Positions 22,297 through 34,474 of a DNA stretch of 64,000 bases are shown piece after piece. The DNA is taken from NCBI GenBank assembly GCA_900239685.1, contig OENT01000019.1, forward strand, positions 124,001 through 188,000. Reading direction: 5' to 3'. The translations under genes were made by a program, and so were the position numbers. Within the stretch, counting starts at the first letter, position 1. Every line of letters starts with the position of its first letter. The notes beneath the pieces were generated by a model. The model ran no database searches. It was not told the DNA's origin and saw only the letters and a program-made list of their open reading frames with translations. This DNA comes from Rotaria macrura (Eukaryota > Rotifera > Eurotatoria > Philodinida > Philodinidae).

Positions 22297-24239
22297 GTAA
22301 GTTAGCTTTTACTAATAGAGAATATAGATTTCCACGCGACATGATCTGCGTCCTAGTCATTTGAATTTCGAAATTTATCATTTTTATCAAGCATCCCAAA
22401 AACGATTGTTGTTATGGAAGACAAATTATCACATGATATTTCATTTCAATTTTGATAAGAAAATTCTGATGTAATTTTGTCAATGTATTTTCCTATCTAT
22501 ATAGTCAAAAGTATAATATACATACTATATGAAAATTTTGTGTTAGGCAGCTTGTCTTCTTTGTTTCAGTCTAAATGACCAAAACTTTATTTACTTAGCG
22601 ATGGATACAGAACGGATGAGTGTGCACTATTCTGTCAGATTCGCATGATAATGTTTTTAGATAATCGGCATTCGTGAAGTCTTATGTTGTGACTGATTTC
22701 TACGAAGATGGTGAAAGCAGATCATTTCGTTATCATTTTCTGTTGGTTTAGTTAATGATGTTAGAACGAGCGATCACTATCGTTTTAGATGCTGTGAACC
22801 TCTTGGCTGACAATATAGGAACCATACAGATAATGCTATTCCATCAGCTTCGTAGCTAGAATAGCAAAATAAATGTTGCATTTGTAGGGAAACAGTCGAT
22901 TCTTCACGTCTATTTCAATATTGCGGTCGGTTTGAAATAAAAATCGCGCATATAGTGCCATTGGAGTGATTGTACTGGAAAATGTACTCTAAAAATAGTA
23001 TTTTGCCACGGAGTCTGTGCCATAAGGCAACAAATATTTTGGTTTCGTTTGAAAATGCTGAATCCCTTTTCAGTGCGGTTTATTTGTCCGGAGCCCAACA
23101 GTTTTCCCCCTTGGGCACAGGTTCAGTAGGAAGCCTACGTATTATGTTTTAGAATGTGATGTTCATCTCGTGCAAATTGAGAAGTTCGTAGCTGTAGTTT
23201 TTAACTTGCTTTATAGAACACGCACTGAGTTGTTATGAAACTTTTGATACTCTATAATTTAATACTACAGTAGTTATTTCAATGCAATGAGGCCTGTCAA
23301 AAATAATACTCAAGCGAAAGTTATATTAAAGATATAATGAGCTTTCAGTGTTTTGATAAATTTTAAACAAATATCTGCTTATTGTAAACGGCGAGAGTGA
23401 ATATAGTGATTGACAGGATTCAAATAATTGAGATCACACATCGAAACTCTATCGATGCTTTTTATAAACGATAAAAAGGATGGGTGTCGACAATTACTTC
23501 ACAGAGCATCCTTAAGTTCATCTTAAATTCGGTTGTGAAAGTGTAAATTTACAAACAGACTTGATAAAGACTTATGATAATTTTTGTAAAACAAAATAAA
23601 AATTGAATTCTCAAAATACATTCTGACTCTCATTTTATATCTCCATGTTTCATGTACATGTATGCGATTTATAGAAATGACCGATAAAAAGGCAGATATG
23701 CATGCTACGAGGAATATTTTGTCTACACAATTAATACGATTGGCATGCGCATGTGAAACTAAATGATCATTATACATGTAAGTTACGATAGAAAATTAAA
23801 AACTTAGATCGGCATGTTTGCCATTCTCTACTAGCTTTTGGAACTGTTGTTATATTTGAACTAAGCAACGAAAAATAACTGTGTGCATACATATCCACGA
23901 TGTTTTCTGGAAAATAGTAGTATTAAACTATATTTTATGATGTTACAGCCTGCGAGTTTCTGATCCTGAAATGTTCACGAAAACGTTGAAGCTCATAATT
24001 TCCCTAATATCAAACTGATATTTTTTGTTAGATGCAGTCGTGAATAAGAACAGGAGAAATTACATATGAATTCTATTCAAAAGGTATTCGTCAACTTTAT
24101 TTTCATTTTGCTCAGGATGTATGCTATGTGATGTATGCTTGATTTATTGATTACATTTATTTTATCGTATTTATACCAATCTTCATTACCAGTTAGAAGT
24201 GATTTCAAATGTAAAAATTTTCTTTCTTTTGTCGAATAG
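22297..24239. other. Long presumed intron between module exons
   Basis: 1.9 kb between two phase-compatible module exons. No further module or other gene is seen. An intron this long is exceptional beside the 50-60 bp introns elsewhere in the window. Confidence 0.4.
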
Positions 24240-24659
24240 CTGCTTTAAATACTACCAATACCACCTTTTCATCGTCATGGACTTCCAGTCATCCAATATA
24301 TTTGCGTCCGAATAGTTCGTTTCATTCCTATTACGACACGTTCGACGTACTAGTACCTGTTTCTGGATTTTACAACATCTCTAGCTTTAGTATGGTTGAT
24401 ACCTATGGCTACATATACAATGGTAGTTTTAATTCAACTTCTCCACATTGGAATTTGTTTGGTTCCGATGATGATAGCGGTGGAAATGCGCAGTTTCGGT
24501 TGGTAACTAATCTTGAACGTCTTGTTCGATACACCTTGGTCGTGACTACGCGTCTTGGAGGAGTTTTTGGAGCATATACACTGCTTGTATCTGGACCAGC
24601 AAAAGTAAGTCTTATGCGAACGACGAGCATTCCAATCACAACCTCCACTAAACAAACAA
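24240..24659 (+). CDS. PPC-like module exon, divergent paralogue
   Basis: A 420-nt exon with acceptor GAATAG before 24240 and donor GTGAGT at 24660, phase 1 at both ends. It encodes a module with the same order of landmarks as 21847-22296 (YDTFDV, VSGFYNISSFSMVDTYGYIY, NGSFNSTSP, DDDSGGNAQFRL, RYTLVVTT, GAYTLLVSGP) and a T/S-rich linker at its end. Nucleotide similarity to the other copies is low, so it is an older duplicate. Together the exons suggest a secreted or surface protein of repeated modules. No terminal exon could be identified to the right, so the gene's end is unknown. Confidence 0.65.
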
Positions 24660-27600
24660 GTGAGTAATTATACGTATACTCTCTTATCAAATGATTTCGG
24701 ATATAAAACTTAAAAGGTTAGATTTAAAATTTTACTTATGATACCTTAGAAATAGGTAGAATCTTTCTTCTAGAGCAATTAGATATTTCTTCATGGACTC
24801 CTATCTCAATTAGGTTTAATATCTATCGGCTATAGCTTTCAAAAGTTGGTTTTGTCTCGGATTATAAAGAGTGAGAATAAAACAATGATGCATTTGTCGA
24901 TGCTCTAAACAAACGGAAGCATTAGAAACTCTGCAACCGATTTCCTTTTTGATGTAGAGAAAATTCGAGTGTTTTGATCAACTCGTAAAAAGAGCACTAG
25001 AAAAGTTCTTTCACTCGATTTTTCTAGAAGACATTATTTGAAGACATCTATTTTATTATAACACTTAAATATATTTAGGATTATGTGCCATATTTTAGAT
25101 TTCCACGTATTACGAGTCGTTTAATTTTTGGCTTTTCTTTCAGGCTAGAGTTACAGTATTTTCTACTTTAACTTTGAATTTTCATGAGAAAATTTTCAAA
25201 TTATGACCCGACATGGCTAGTAAATGAACTTAAGTTACAGTAAAACCCATGCCCTTTATGTATATGAGGACTTAGTACTTCCAATTGGTTTACTAATCAG
25301 TTTCTTTCATTAGTTTTGACACAGCATGTAATTTTATCATCGAAGATTCAGCTCTATTGGATTACTCTCTAATTTCTATAACTACAGCAACTTTCAATGC
25401 TGTTTTTGGTAACAATTTGAGATGATCGGCATTATGAGCATATCAGTGAATATTGGACACTATGAGCACTGCTTTCTCAGCCGATATTTCAATTAATTGG
25501 ATTTCTTTAAAACTTTACAAAGTTTTGGGCTCAAGGAATGCATTATCAGTTTATTGATGATGGAAAGTGGTCCTGGATTCAATTACACTATCATTTGTCG
25601 AGAAAATGTAAACAAGTTGATTTCATCTTGTGTTCTGCATGATCCATAGTGAAAGATAATAGTTTTATCGTAATGATAAAATTAAAATAAAGTAATCGAA
25701 AGTTGAAGACTTACAAAGTAACTGATGAATAACGAAGATGCATTGAAATAGCAGAATGAACGAACGAATCAGTAGTGATATTCCTGATAAAATTTTGTTT
25801 AACTAGGTTCATACTATTTGGATCTACTGAACAGAAGTTAACATTTGAATAACTGTCTAGCATATGTTTGTAAAAGTGCACAATAGCTTAATCAGAGGTC
25901 GGTCTTTGAGATTACAGGTTCCACTATGAAAATTCAAGACTGCAGACAATAGGAGTTAGAAAGAATTTGTGCCAGAAAATTGCATGGAATCATATCCAAA
26001 TTCGATGTAATCATAAGGTCTCATCTCGTATGCCTTCTTTTGATTTCAAAAAGTCAAGGAGGAATTTCAAGGAGTTGACTTCAATGATGACAACACAATG
26101 TTACATATCTTTTGACGAAGTCATTTCTGTTCTTACTGAACCCATTATGAAAAATAAATCATGTGACCGGATTTAATCTAATACTTAAATACATTGCTGC
26201 TGATGGACAATATCTCGGAAAACTAAAGTAGCATCAGTTGTTGCGTATCTGTCTAAAGTCTTGGTAAAAAGACACTATTTAATACCCATGTGTTTTACTT
26301 ATTATAATGCCATAAAATATTGATGAGTCTATAAATATATCTGCGATGGATTAAAAAACTTTTAAATTTCAGGCAATTGAATAGATATCTTTCAGTCATA
26401 GTAAAGCATGGATTTGTTTCTTGAATCTTTCATTATCTATGTATAGTATTATCGAGGTAGAAATCGTATCCATGCAAATTCATTGTCTGTGATCGGATTA
26501 TAAAGATTGTTAAAATCTGATTACTTTTTGAATTGTTTGCCAATTATGCTGATCTAGTTTCTAAAACTTATCCAATCTATGGCCAAATTACATGACATTT
26601 GAATTAATTTTCATAAGCCTAGTGTATAAGCATAGAGTTCAGTCGCAATAAGATATTATATTCATGTAATTACAGATAAGCATAAATGAGAAATAAAATT
26701 CATGTTAAAATCAGCATTGGTTATAGTCATATAGTTTGATGGACAAATTATTAATCTAGCGTAAATGATGGAAAGATCTCATATGAACCAAGGTCAAATA
26801 ATTCTCTCACTACGTGTAAACTTATTTCAAGTAGGAAATTCTATAAAGGAACAGAATATGAATTCTCAAAATTAACTCTATCTATCACTGGTATGATCAA
26901 AAACATTATTGTAAGAAACAAAAGTTATTCGAAAGTTGAACATCTACAAAGAACAATATCGTAAAGATATAGCTGAACCAGCTGTCTGTAAGAAAAAAGT
27001 AGACTATTTATCATCAGCGGTAGATTCCAAACAGTGGGTCTTTGCTTCGTTTATTAACAAATGCACACCTTTCATATCAACACGTGGGACCTAGTGCAAG
27101 CACCTTTGCAGGTAAACTAGTCGATTCTGTGAAAAAACATATCGACGCGTGAAATTCATGTGAATGCAACTTCTCAAGGAATGCGTATTACAAGAAATTC
27201 ACACGTTTCCCATCCAGTTTGCATTGATTCCTATATTGGCAATGATCATGCGTAAATTATCGATATTGATTCATTCTATTGATAATTCTACTCTTTAGAG
27301 AATAACTCAAGTTCTTTTTTAGTTCTACGTATGTTATAACATGAGTAATCCTGAAGTATTTCTAATACTAAGAAGAAAAATAGTATAACCTTAAAAATTA
27401 TCTGTTGCTAAATTTGGCCAACTATGCTAATAAACAGTCTACTTGAATCATCGGTTAGTGTTACTTTATTTCTACTATTTTGTTTACTACTCATCCTCTA
27501 CCACATATAGCTACCTTACTCGCAAGTACATCGTAAGTCAAAGACAGTGGGTAAAATTTCTAGTTGGAAAAATTCTTCATCAGTTCTCTCGTGTTACATT

Positions 27601-28926
27601 TGAAATAGATTTAATGGAACTACTAGTAATTTAAAGTTACCTATAGACCTCTATTGAATAATTGTTGTCGAGATATTGATGAGTTATTGAGTTTCAATGA
27701 ATAAATGGTTGTTCTCAAATACGAACCAAGCGCATGCATCAACAGAAAAGCGCAGTTTGCTATACTTATCTAATTCTTATCAGAAAAATAACCATGTAAA
27801 AATGACGTTTCTCTTATTAATATATAGGTTCGTCGTCAAGTTTGATGGATTACACACTGGTCAACGTCGGATGCTTAGTTTTGAATATAATTCTGTTAAA
27901 TATGATCTGTGAATATGGCTACATTCTTATGTAATACCACAAAAAAGTTCACAATCATCTTGCTCTCCTGTTGCACGTGTGCAACAAACGCATTAAAAAC
28001 CTAACTTCTCCAACGTAGATCAACTTTTCTTTCTCTCTCTCTCTCTCTCTTTTTATTCTTTTTATCACTCTGCCTATTATTTTCAATATAAATTCGAAGT
28101 ATGCGTTTGAATAAAAGTATCTGATTCCTTACAATGACTAAAAGATGTAGTGATCCGCATTAAGGACTTCTTCATTCGAAATGAAATCTATTGAGTATCT
28201 ACTTAAAAGGTGTGGGTATCAATACGTGAGAAAGTGAGGGACCGGTAGGTTGCATGCAGGTGTGTCGATAATGGGTAGAAAACCTCAGAATCACACACCC
28301 TCAGTCACACCCTTCCATGAAACTCCTAGAACTCATCGAATCTAGTTGTTCTCTTTATTTGTATCTATTCCCACTGGTGACGGCATAATCGTGACTGATT
28401 CTATATTGGTGCTTGTTTTTGTATATGAGTACTTGTTTATTTCTATTTCTAGTTTACCTCTCTTTTTCTCTCTTATTGTTTTTGCACTTAAAAGTGTCAA
28501 TTAAATAATAAGACACTTACCAGTTCTCTTCTTCTACTCACTCCACTATATATCTCTATCTTCATTGAGATATACCTATATTCATTCTTTGAATACCTAA
28601 TGCTCGTTCTTTAAACTCCTCTACTTCAATTTCAACAAGACTCTTCTCTCAGAACTCTTGTTAATTACTTGTTTCCTATAGTTCTTGTTCTCATTTCTTT
28701 TCTGTTCAATCGAATATATTATTGGATCTTCATCCATATCCAATTACACTTTATCTTATTAATATTCTTTGCCACAATCAATAATTTTGGCATCTGGAAT
28801 TTCAACAGTTGTTCAGCTGATTCTTGTCTGGAGGTTAAACTCCGGTCTTTTTGTCTTGTCTAATGATTTAATCCTTTTCATCCATGTATTTCTTAGTTGC
28901 GTCATATATACTACCCCTTGTTAACA
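24660..28926. other. Gene-poor region
   Basis: 4.3 kb in which I see no supportable gene. Short frames (for example 25967-26176 and 27443-27912) have no domain signal. A TC run lies at about 28030-28051. One hydrophobic reading of about 27 codons ends at a stop near 27509; its acceptor phase does not fit the PPC-like gene, so it is not called. Confidence 0.4.
28030..28051. repeat. TC microsatellite
   Basis: A run of TC dinucleotides. Confidence 0.9.
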
Positions 28927-28927
28927 C

Positions 28928-30050
28928 CACATGGCGAAAATTGGGCGTTTTAGTGCGTTTTTTGGATGAAAAATGTTCATGCGCCCTGAAAAATCAATAA
29001 AAAATACGTTTCGACGCGATTTCGCACGAACTGCGTCTGGCCGTGCATGGAATTAGACTTCAAAAGTATGTCGACACGTTTTCTTTTGGAATCGCGTCCC
29101 CATTGAAACATCTTTTGTGTCTAGATGTAGTTTAATTCTTCCGATTTAGATATAAACGAGATTCAATTTAGCAGCTGTTTAATACAAAATATATTCCCAT
29201 GTTGTTTTCAGCCACCGAAGAATATATCTCAATGTTTTCTATAAAGTTAATTTAGTCTGAATAAAGTCGAATACTGAACAAGTTTAAAATTTTTTTCTTT
29301 CACGAAAGACAAAATAAAGATAGTTTTTAATAGAATAGAGTAGGTACATCAATTCTAAAACATCGGTCGTTTACAATTGGAAAATGATGAAATTAAGCAA
29401 AAAATTTAATGAATATTTTTTCAAAAAGTTAATCGCCATAATTACACCTTTTACAATTTGTTTTTACTCAATTCATCGAATTCAGTTCATTGGGTTAGAT
29501 AAATGGGTTTATATATAAAGCAATAATTAAATTTTATATATGATGAGGATTTCACTGAGATATATATCTACAAATAAGTTGATAATTGACGATCCATGTA
29601 TAGAGTGTGTTTTGTTTTGTAACTTATGCGATCACGTGTGACTCAATCGTATGTACACTTGCTTTCTAATCGCTAGTTCATTTGTTCTAATGTCCTTTCT
29701 ATCATTTTAGAAACATTAAAATTTAAACTTTTCGTTGACTTCTTATTAGGTAAAGACCATCGCTTGGCAATATATCTAAGGCGACTCAGATCAAACCTGA
29801 GACCGATTGGAATATATTTCTGAAGTTTAATATATTGAAATGATATGGCGATCAGATGCGAGTTCAGTCTGAATCACGTCTAGTGGCAATCTTCAAAAGA
29901 ATCACTTCTAAACGGAAGATAATATCGAGCCGTGTCAAAACGTTAGAAATGTATCATCCGAGCTGCGTCTCTATCCATCGTATTGCTGCGTTTTCGACCC
30001 GAAAGAGACGCAGCTTAAACGCATTTTCATTAAAAAAATATTTACATGGG
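28928..30050. mobile_element. Palindromic-array element, AAACGC/GCGTTT type, 1.1 kb
   Basis: The left part (28928-29110), starting CACATGGCGAAAATTGGGCG, and the right part (about 29870-30050), ending ATATTTACATGGG, are both studded with GCGTTTT, AAACGC, GACGCG and CTGCGTCT words, while the 0.75 kb between is plain AT-rich DNA. The inverse of the right end reads CCCATGTAAATA, close to the CCCATGT tips of other elements here; the left tip is degenerate. The internal word is shared with the element in the HPS1 intron (38167-38531). Confidence 0.45.
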
Positions 30051-30598
30051 ATACGCATGCACATGTGCTGTCACATTAGACTTTCTTATTTTCTCATTAG
30101 TCATGCAATGAATAGGAGATAAACGCGAATTCGAAAAGCCGTCACGGCTTGGTAATTTTTTTTAATGTTTGAAAGAGTAAAATTTTGTGAAGAAGATATG
30201 GAAGATAAAGAAAGAATTGGAGAAGAATGATCTCCAACGTAAAGATACTTAAATCAACAGATAGATGAAAAACTAGCACAAATTGGAAAGAACAATCTTA
30301 AAGGTGCATTTTATTGTCTTTTTCATTCCTTTTTCATCCTAGTTTTCGTTTACAGCTTGTGGTATTTTATCGTTAAGTGTCAACAAATAACGATAACAAA
30401 CTTTGAACTTATAAAAAGACCAAGTGAAATCTTTTGAAACAGCATTTTACTATTTACTACGCGCTATTGTCGATCATACATCATATTACATACCCTATGA
30501 ACGAAAGAGCAAGACGGCGAATCGCTGAAAGTTACATTGTTGTTTGGGTTGATACAAATATTGATCTTAACAATTCCGATTGCCAAAATACACTCACA

Positions 30599-30854
30599 CC
30601 CAGGTCCATCAAAACGGATATCCGTTACGGACCGTTGAGTGGACGCAGTTATACGGACCGTAACATCATTAAAATAGGCCCGTATACGGCCGTATTTTCA
30701 CAGTATACGNNNNNNNNNNNNNNNNNNNNNNNNNNNNNNNNNNNNNNNNNNNNNNNCGTATACTGTGAAAATACGGCCGTATACGGGCCTATTTTAATGA
30801 TGTTACGGTCCGTATAACTGCGTCCACTCAACGGTCCGTATCGTTCGACCTGGG
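30599..30854. mobile_element. Foldback element, TACGGCCGTA type, inside a coding sequence
   Basis: The tips CCCAGGTC (30599) and GACCTGGG (30854) are inverted. The inner arms (about 30616-30709 and 30757-30841) are a nearly perfect inverted repeat of each other (ACGGACCGTTGAGTGGACGC, then TATACGGCCGTATTTTCACA), separated by 47 N. CACA abuts both ends. The insertion splits the reading frame of the gene listed at 30497-31141, which shows directly that it is a mobile insertion. The same TACGGCCGTA word builds the element at 14562. Confidence 0.75.
30710..30756. other. Assembly gap (47 N)
   Basis: The N run sits exactly at the centre of a near-perfect palindrome, so it probably replaces the hairpin loop or is an artefact of palindrome collapse. 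Confidence 0.95.
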
Positions 30855-31284
30855 CACAACTGCAAAGTATTGTCGATGAAGTCGAACAATGCACAACTGC
30901 AGAACAGTGCATATAACTACTTTCAAACGGCAATGAGGAGACGAACTTTGTGATCTCTTCTGGTGCATTCGGACAAGGCCTCGTTTCAGATATTCATGAT
31001 ATGCCAAAATTAGATGCCATTTATATTTTCTGTTGCAACAAACAGCTCCATCAAGACTGGACGAAGAATTGGGTAAAAATTAAAGGCGTCCACACAAAAA
31101 TCAAGCCCATATATGAGGACTTGAAAATGGCACTCGATTAATGCAACCAAAACAACAAGAGGTTCTTCGAAAATCACGTAATCATATTCCAATTATGAAA
31201 TCTAAAAACAAAATACTTTAATCAAAGAAATTTCAATATATCATTACACTTAATTCATCAATTTTAACATTCAGAGCTGTTAAA

Positions 31285-31707
31285 TTGTTTGGAATGAGAG
31301 GAAAAGTATCGCAATTGGATTCGCAGCTCCTCTTCAGATTAAATTCATTTGTTGATAAGTTTCAAGTAAACTTTTTCAAGCAATTAACTCTTTCCGGTCG
31401 AATGGTACCAAATGGGCACATTTTGAAACTGTTTTATCAAAAACTGTTTCAAACTTGTGTTGAAGATCGTTCTGATAGTATGATAATTAAGGGTAACGAT
31501 GTTACAATTTGTTCACCTTTCATTCCAAGTAAATGTACTTCGCTTTCTCAAAGCAGCATCATGAGAATTAAGAACCATGGGGAATCCCTGCAGTCTGATC
31601 TATCACTGTTTCGAACATCTAATAAAAAGTCGATATTCGAAGCATCAATTGCAAAGCTTCTGTTGATAGATTGCCAATTTTCGTCACTACTAATGACAGT
31701 GTTTTAG
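31285..31707 (+). CDS. Orphan ORF, about 140 codons
   Basis: An open frame of 140 codons downstream of the broken gene. It contains K/R- and F-rich stretches but no domain I can name, no signal peptide and no membrane segment. Its position suggests it could be a decayed 3' portion of the upstream pseudogene, but no motif links them. It may be chance. Confidence 0.22.
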   Translation: MFGMRGKVSQLDSQLLFRLNSFVDKFQVNFFKQLTLSGRMVPNGHILKLFYQKLFQTCVEDRSDSMIIKGNDVTICSPFIPSKCTSLSQSSIMRIKNHGESLQSDLSLFRTSNKKSIFEASIAKLLLIDCQFSSLLMTVF

Positions 31708-32281
31708 CGATGAATCATAGAAGAAGTAAGAAGAATGTTACCTTTTGGTCACATCCGATCGTAACGGTACAAGCATATAAAACAATTGATCTTTTTCCTA
31801 CCTAAAGGACCCATGTGAAAATATTTTGCATTATAAGCTGTTTTTCAGCAGCTTAGAATCGCTTTATCATGTATCAGTCGCTGAAAAGTGATTAAACATG
31901 CATATAATAAGCTCCTCAAAGCAGCTGCCCGTGGAAAGTGGCTTAATTCAGCTTAGAAAATAATTTTCGAAGCACTTTTCAGCGCTTGTCAGCCTAATTG
32001 CTTAAAAACACTGTCTGCTTCTTGAATTTAAGCGATTGCTTGTGATCGAAAATATTTACTGATGTGGTCAATTTTTTTGAATTTAAGCAACAATCAGCGC
32101 ATTATGAAACATTTTACAGGTGTGATATGTAGAAATCATGAGTTACGTATTTTGAAGCACTTGAATAAATAATTCAACAATAGCTTATTTTGTATTCTCT
32201 TTTAAAATTTAAACAAATATTTTCATCTGGAGAAATACAGAGTTTGATGTATTTTTTATTCATGACGTTATAAATAACTTT

Positions 32282-32614
32282 TTATTCTGACGAAACCATA
32301 ATGTTACTCACTCGTAATTGACATTCATATAGATCTATACAAGATGGAATGTGATCAAGGTCGTTGTCCAAGATTACGCACGAAGATTTCGAATCCTCAA
32401 AATCTTTCAGAGACCATTTTGGGAAACTCATGGATAGCACGCTAATTAAATTATCATACAATATCCGTAGATGAGACCGTTCAATGAATTGGTGGGAACT
32501 TGAGATTGGAAGTTTGCAACTAAAAATGCGTTTTCCGTGGTCAAACTGATAGCAATTTTCTATGTCGACCTTTACAATTAATCTCTCGTGAATTCTGTGA
32601 GTTTGTTTTTTCAA
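32282..32614 (-). CDS. Unassigned ORF carried inside an element
   Basis: An open frame of 110 codons on the minus strand between the two word arrays of the 31810-33816 element. The translation looks protein-like (mixed hydrophobic and charged, with segments such as SKLPIS-like, HLRILYDN, DLDHIPSCIDLYE) but I cannot assign it. If real it is a captured gene fragment or a remnant element gene. No splice partners were found. Confidence 0.3.
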   Translation of the reverse strand: MKKQTHRIHERLIVKVDIENCYQFDHGKRIFSCKLPISSSHQFIERSHLRILYDNLISVLSMSFPKWSLKDFEDSKSSCVILDNDLDHIPSCIDLYECQLRVSNIMVSSE

Positions 32615-32745
32615 GTTGTAAATTTTCTTTGAGGAAATCTAATAAGGAAAACTAAAATATTCTATAAAGCTCCAATAGTACTTTTCAATCAGGAAAACTT
32701 ATTCGTTAAACAAAGTGAACGATAATCAAGAGTAAATAGTAGCAT

Positions 32746-33093
32746 CCCAGGTGAATGAATCCCATACCGAATCCGTCGGATCCTACGATCCGATGAAATC
32801 TTATGGGAATCCGGGTTGTGGAAACAGTAATGGATCCGACGGAAGAAACCTATTTTCTTATTTGTGTACGAATTAGAATTTAAACCCAACAGTAGAAGCC
32901 TGTCTGATCACACGATGCAATCCAATCGGATTCCGATAGTAGGATTCGATAAAATCCAACACTAGGGATCCGAATCTCGGATCGCAACCAGGAATCCGAT
33001 GGGATTTCGTCAGATAAGAGAAACTCCGATAGAAACATGATCGGATGCCTGTCGGATCCGATCGGATCCAATGGTCGGAATGATTCTCCTGGG
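32746..33093. mobile_element. Palindromic-array element, ATCGGATCCGAT type, nested
   Basis: It begins CCCAGGTGAATGAATCCCAT (32746). The inverse of its end (33093) is CCCAGGAGAATCATTCCGAC, an imperfect terminal inverted repeat. The interior is an array of GGATCCGA, ATCGGAT, TCCGATAG and GGAATCCG words. It lies wholly inside the 31810-33816 element and is therefore younger. Open frames that overlap it are by-products of the array. Confidence 0.6.
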
Positions 33094-33816
33094 GTTGCAT
33101 TCATATCTATGTTAAAAATGATGCTTGTTAAAAAAATCTCTTCTTCTTATTAAGAAAATCCAATTAAGCCATTTCGAAAAAATAAATATAAATTAAGAGC
33201 TCGAGAAACCTATGCTTAGAAATGATTTGTTCATTATCTTTATTTTTCTAAAAATTTCTAAATTAGTTTTCATCAACGAAAGAAAACCAACTCAAAATTT
33301 AAAAATTTACAGCACTTTTAAAAAGTCACTAGAAAAAAGAAAAACAGGAACTACTTGCTTGCGACCTTAGTTTAGCATAATTCATATAATGTTGTATCAT
33401 CGATACTTTCATACGCTAATGAAGCACAGTGGTTTATAATTCTACATTCTAGTTTAAAGACACGACGATCGAATCCAATATCCGGTGCAAATCTGTTCAT
33501 AATTAATAATTCGATAACTCAATACATTTGTAGTAAGATGACATAAAAAGAAATTCTGAGTGTAGTTTAACATATAGGGACGTTACAGGAGTGAAATAAT
33601 TATTTTTATTAAAACATAAATTTCAGCACTTAAAAACGCTGAGACTTTTCACTTTAAGTTCTTTTAATCGCTTAGAAATTTGCACGGAAAAGCCCTGAAC
33701 AGCGACCAATTTAAGCTGTTTTCAGCCAGCTTTGTCGCTGAAATTTTCAAATGAGTAATAATCCTAATATCCCGCGATAAAATCGTCGAGTTTTCAGCGT
33801 TTTTTGAGGACATGGG

Positions 33817-34474
33817 TTCTGACTTGCTTGTACTTACAATGTTTTAAAAAATTCACCTCTTTCTTTTGCCGGACAAACAGAATTTTGAAAGGAACATGAC
33901 TGTTTCTTTGACTCCTATATTGCTCATTCGTTTAAACTAAGTTAAAAGTGCTTATGAATGCAAATTTTAATATTGTCAATAATTATATTTTGCATCCATG
34001 AACGAAATCTATCGAAAGTAGGATGTGTGAGTAGGCGTGGGTAGGAGGACTTTAGGTTGGCGGTGGGTGCGGGATGTATTTGTTGATATATAGTTCTTAT
34101 ATCCACACAGAACCCACAGCTGAGACCCAGATCCATACCAAGGGTTTCATGATTTTTCTGCATTTAAGAATGTTTTCGAGAAGTATCATGTGCTTGGGTA
34201 TAGTCATACAAATAATTCACGGCGAATTGCATTCCAAGACTAAGAAAAAACGTGAAGACATTCAAAATATATCTAATGCTAGTAGTAATGAAATGAACGT
34301 TATAACATAACTAACGATGGAGAACACCAAAATCAATACGATTATTTTAATTATCACCGAAAGAATATTTATTATAAATTTATGAATTTGTTACATGGTA
34401 AGTAGATGTATGATTTGTTAATCGATATAAAAAATTGTGAAGAACATATTACATACATTATGTATTAAAAACGG
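33817..34474. other. Intergenic, nothing recognised
   Basis: A G-rich patch near 34020-34075 (GTGGGTAGGAGG-like) is the only notable composition change. No gene is seen. Confidence 0.4.

Larger units (their letters stand above)
30497..31141 (+). pseudogene. Broken bdelloid-type gene (TPR/ADP-ribosyltransferase-associated family)
   Basis: The first fragment (30497-30598) reads ESYIVVWVDTNIDLNNSDCQ and a little more. The second, after the inserted element at 30599-30854, continues with LQSIVDEVEQCTTAEQC, an in-frame TAA at 30914-30916, then ISSGAFGQGLVSDIHDMP and LDAIYIFCCNK up to a TAA at 31139-31141. I recognise the pair VVW-D-NID and SGALGQ-like/IHD/I-F-CGNK as the N-terminal domain of large bdelloid families that also carry TPR repeats and ADP-ribosyltransferase domains; this is recollection, not a search. 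No downstream catalytic domain is visible. The gene is doubly broken, by the insertion and by the stop. Removing 258 nt restores the frame, so the gene predates the insertion. Confidence 0.6.
31810..33816. mobile_element. Palindromic-array element, AAGC/GCTT type, 2.0 kb
   Basis: The left tip CCCATGTGAAAATATTTTGC (31810) and the inverse of the right end (CCCATGTCCTCAAAAAACGC, 33816) share CCCATGT. The outer parts (31840-32110 and 33620-33816) are arrays of AAGCTG, CAGCTT, GCGCTT and CGCTGAAAA words. The interior carries a second element (32746-33093) and a minus-strand open frame (32282-32614). No transposase is recognisable. No matching target duplication is seen. Confidence 0.5.

Noticed and set aside
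22886..23113. Possible element with GGGAAAC and CCCCCTTGG ends
   Set aside because: Ends only loosely complementary, arms do not pair, and no target duplication was seen.
27443..27634. Hydrophobic readings that could be a membrane-anchor exon for the PPC-like gene
   Set aside because: The reading with a clean hydrophobic tail needs phase 2 at its acceptor, whereas the upstream exon ends in phase 1.
32689..33104. Three overlapping minus-strand frames
   Set aside because: By-products of the ATCGGATCCGAT array; the translations are repetitive.
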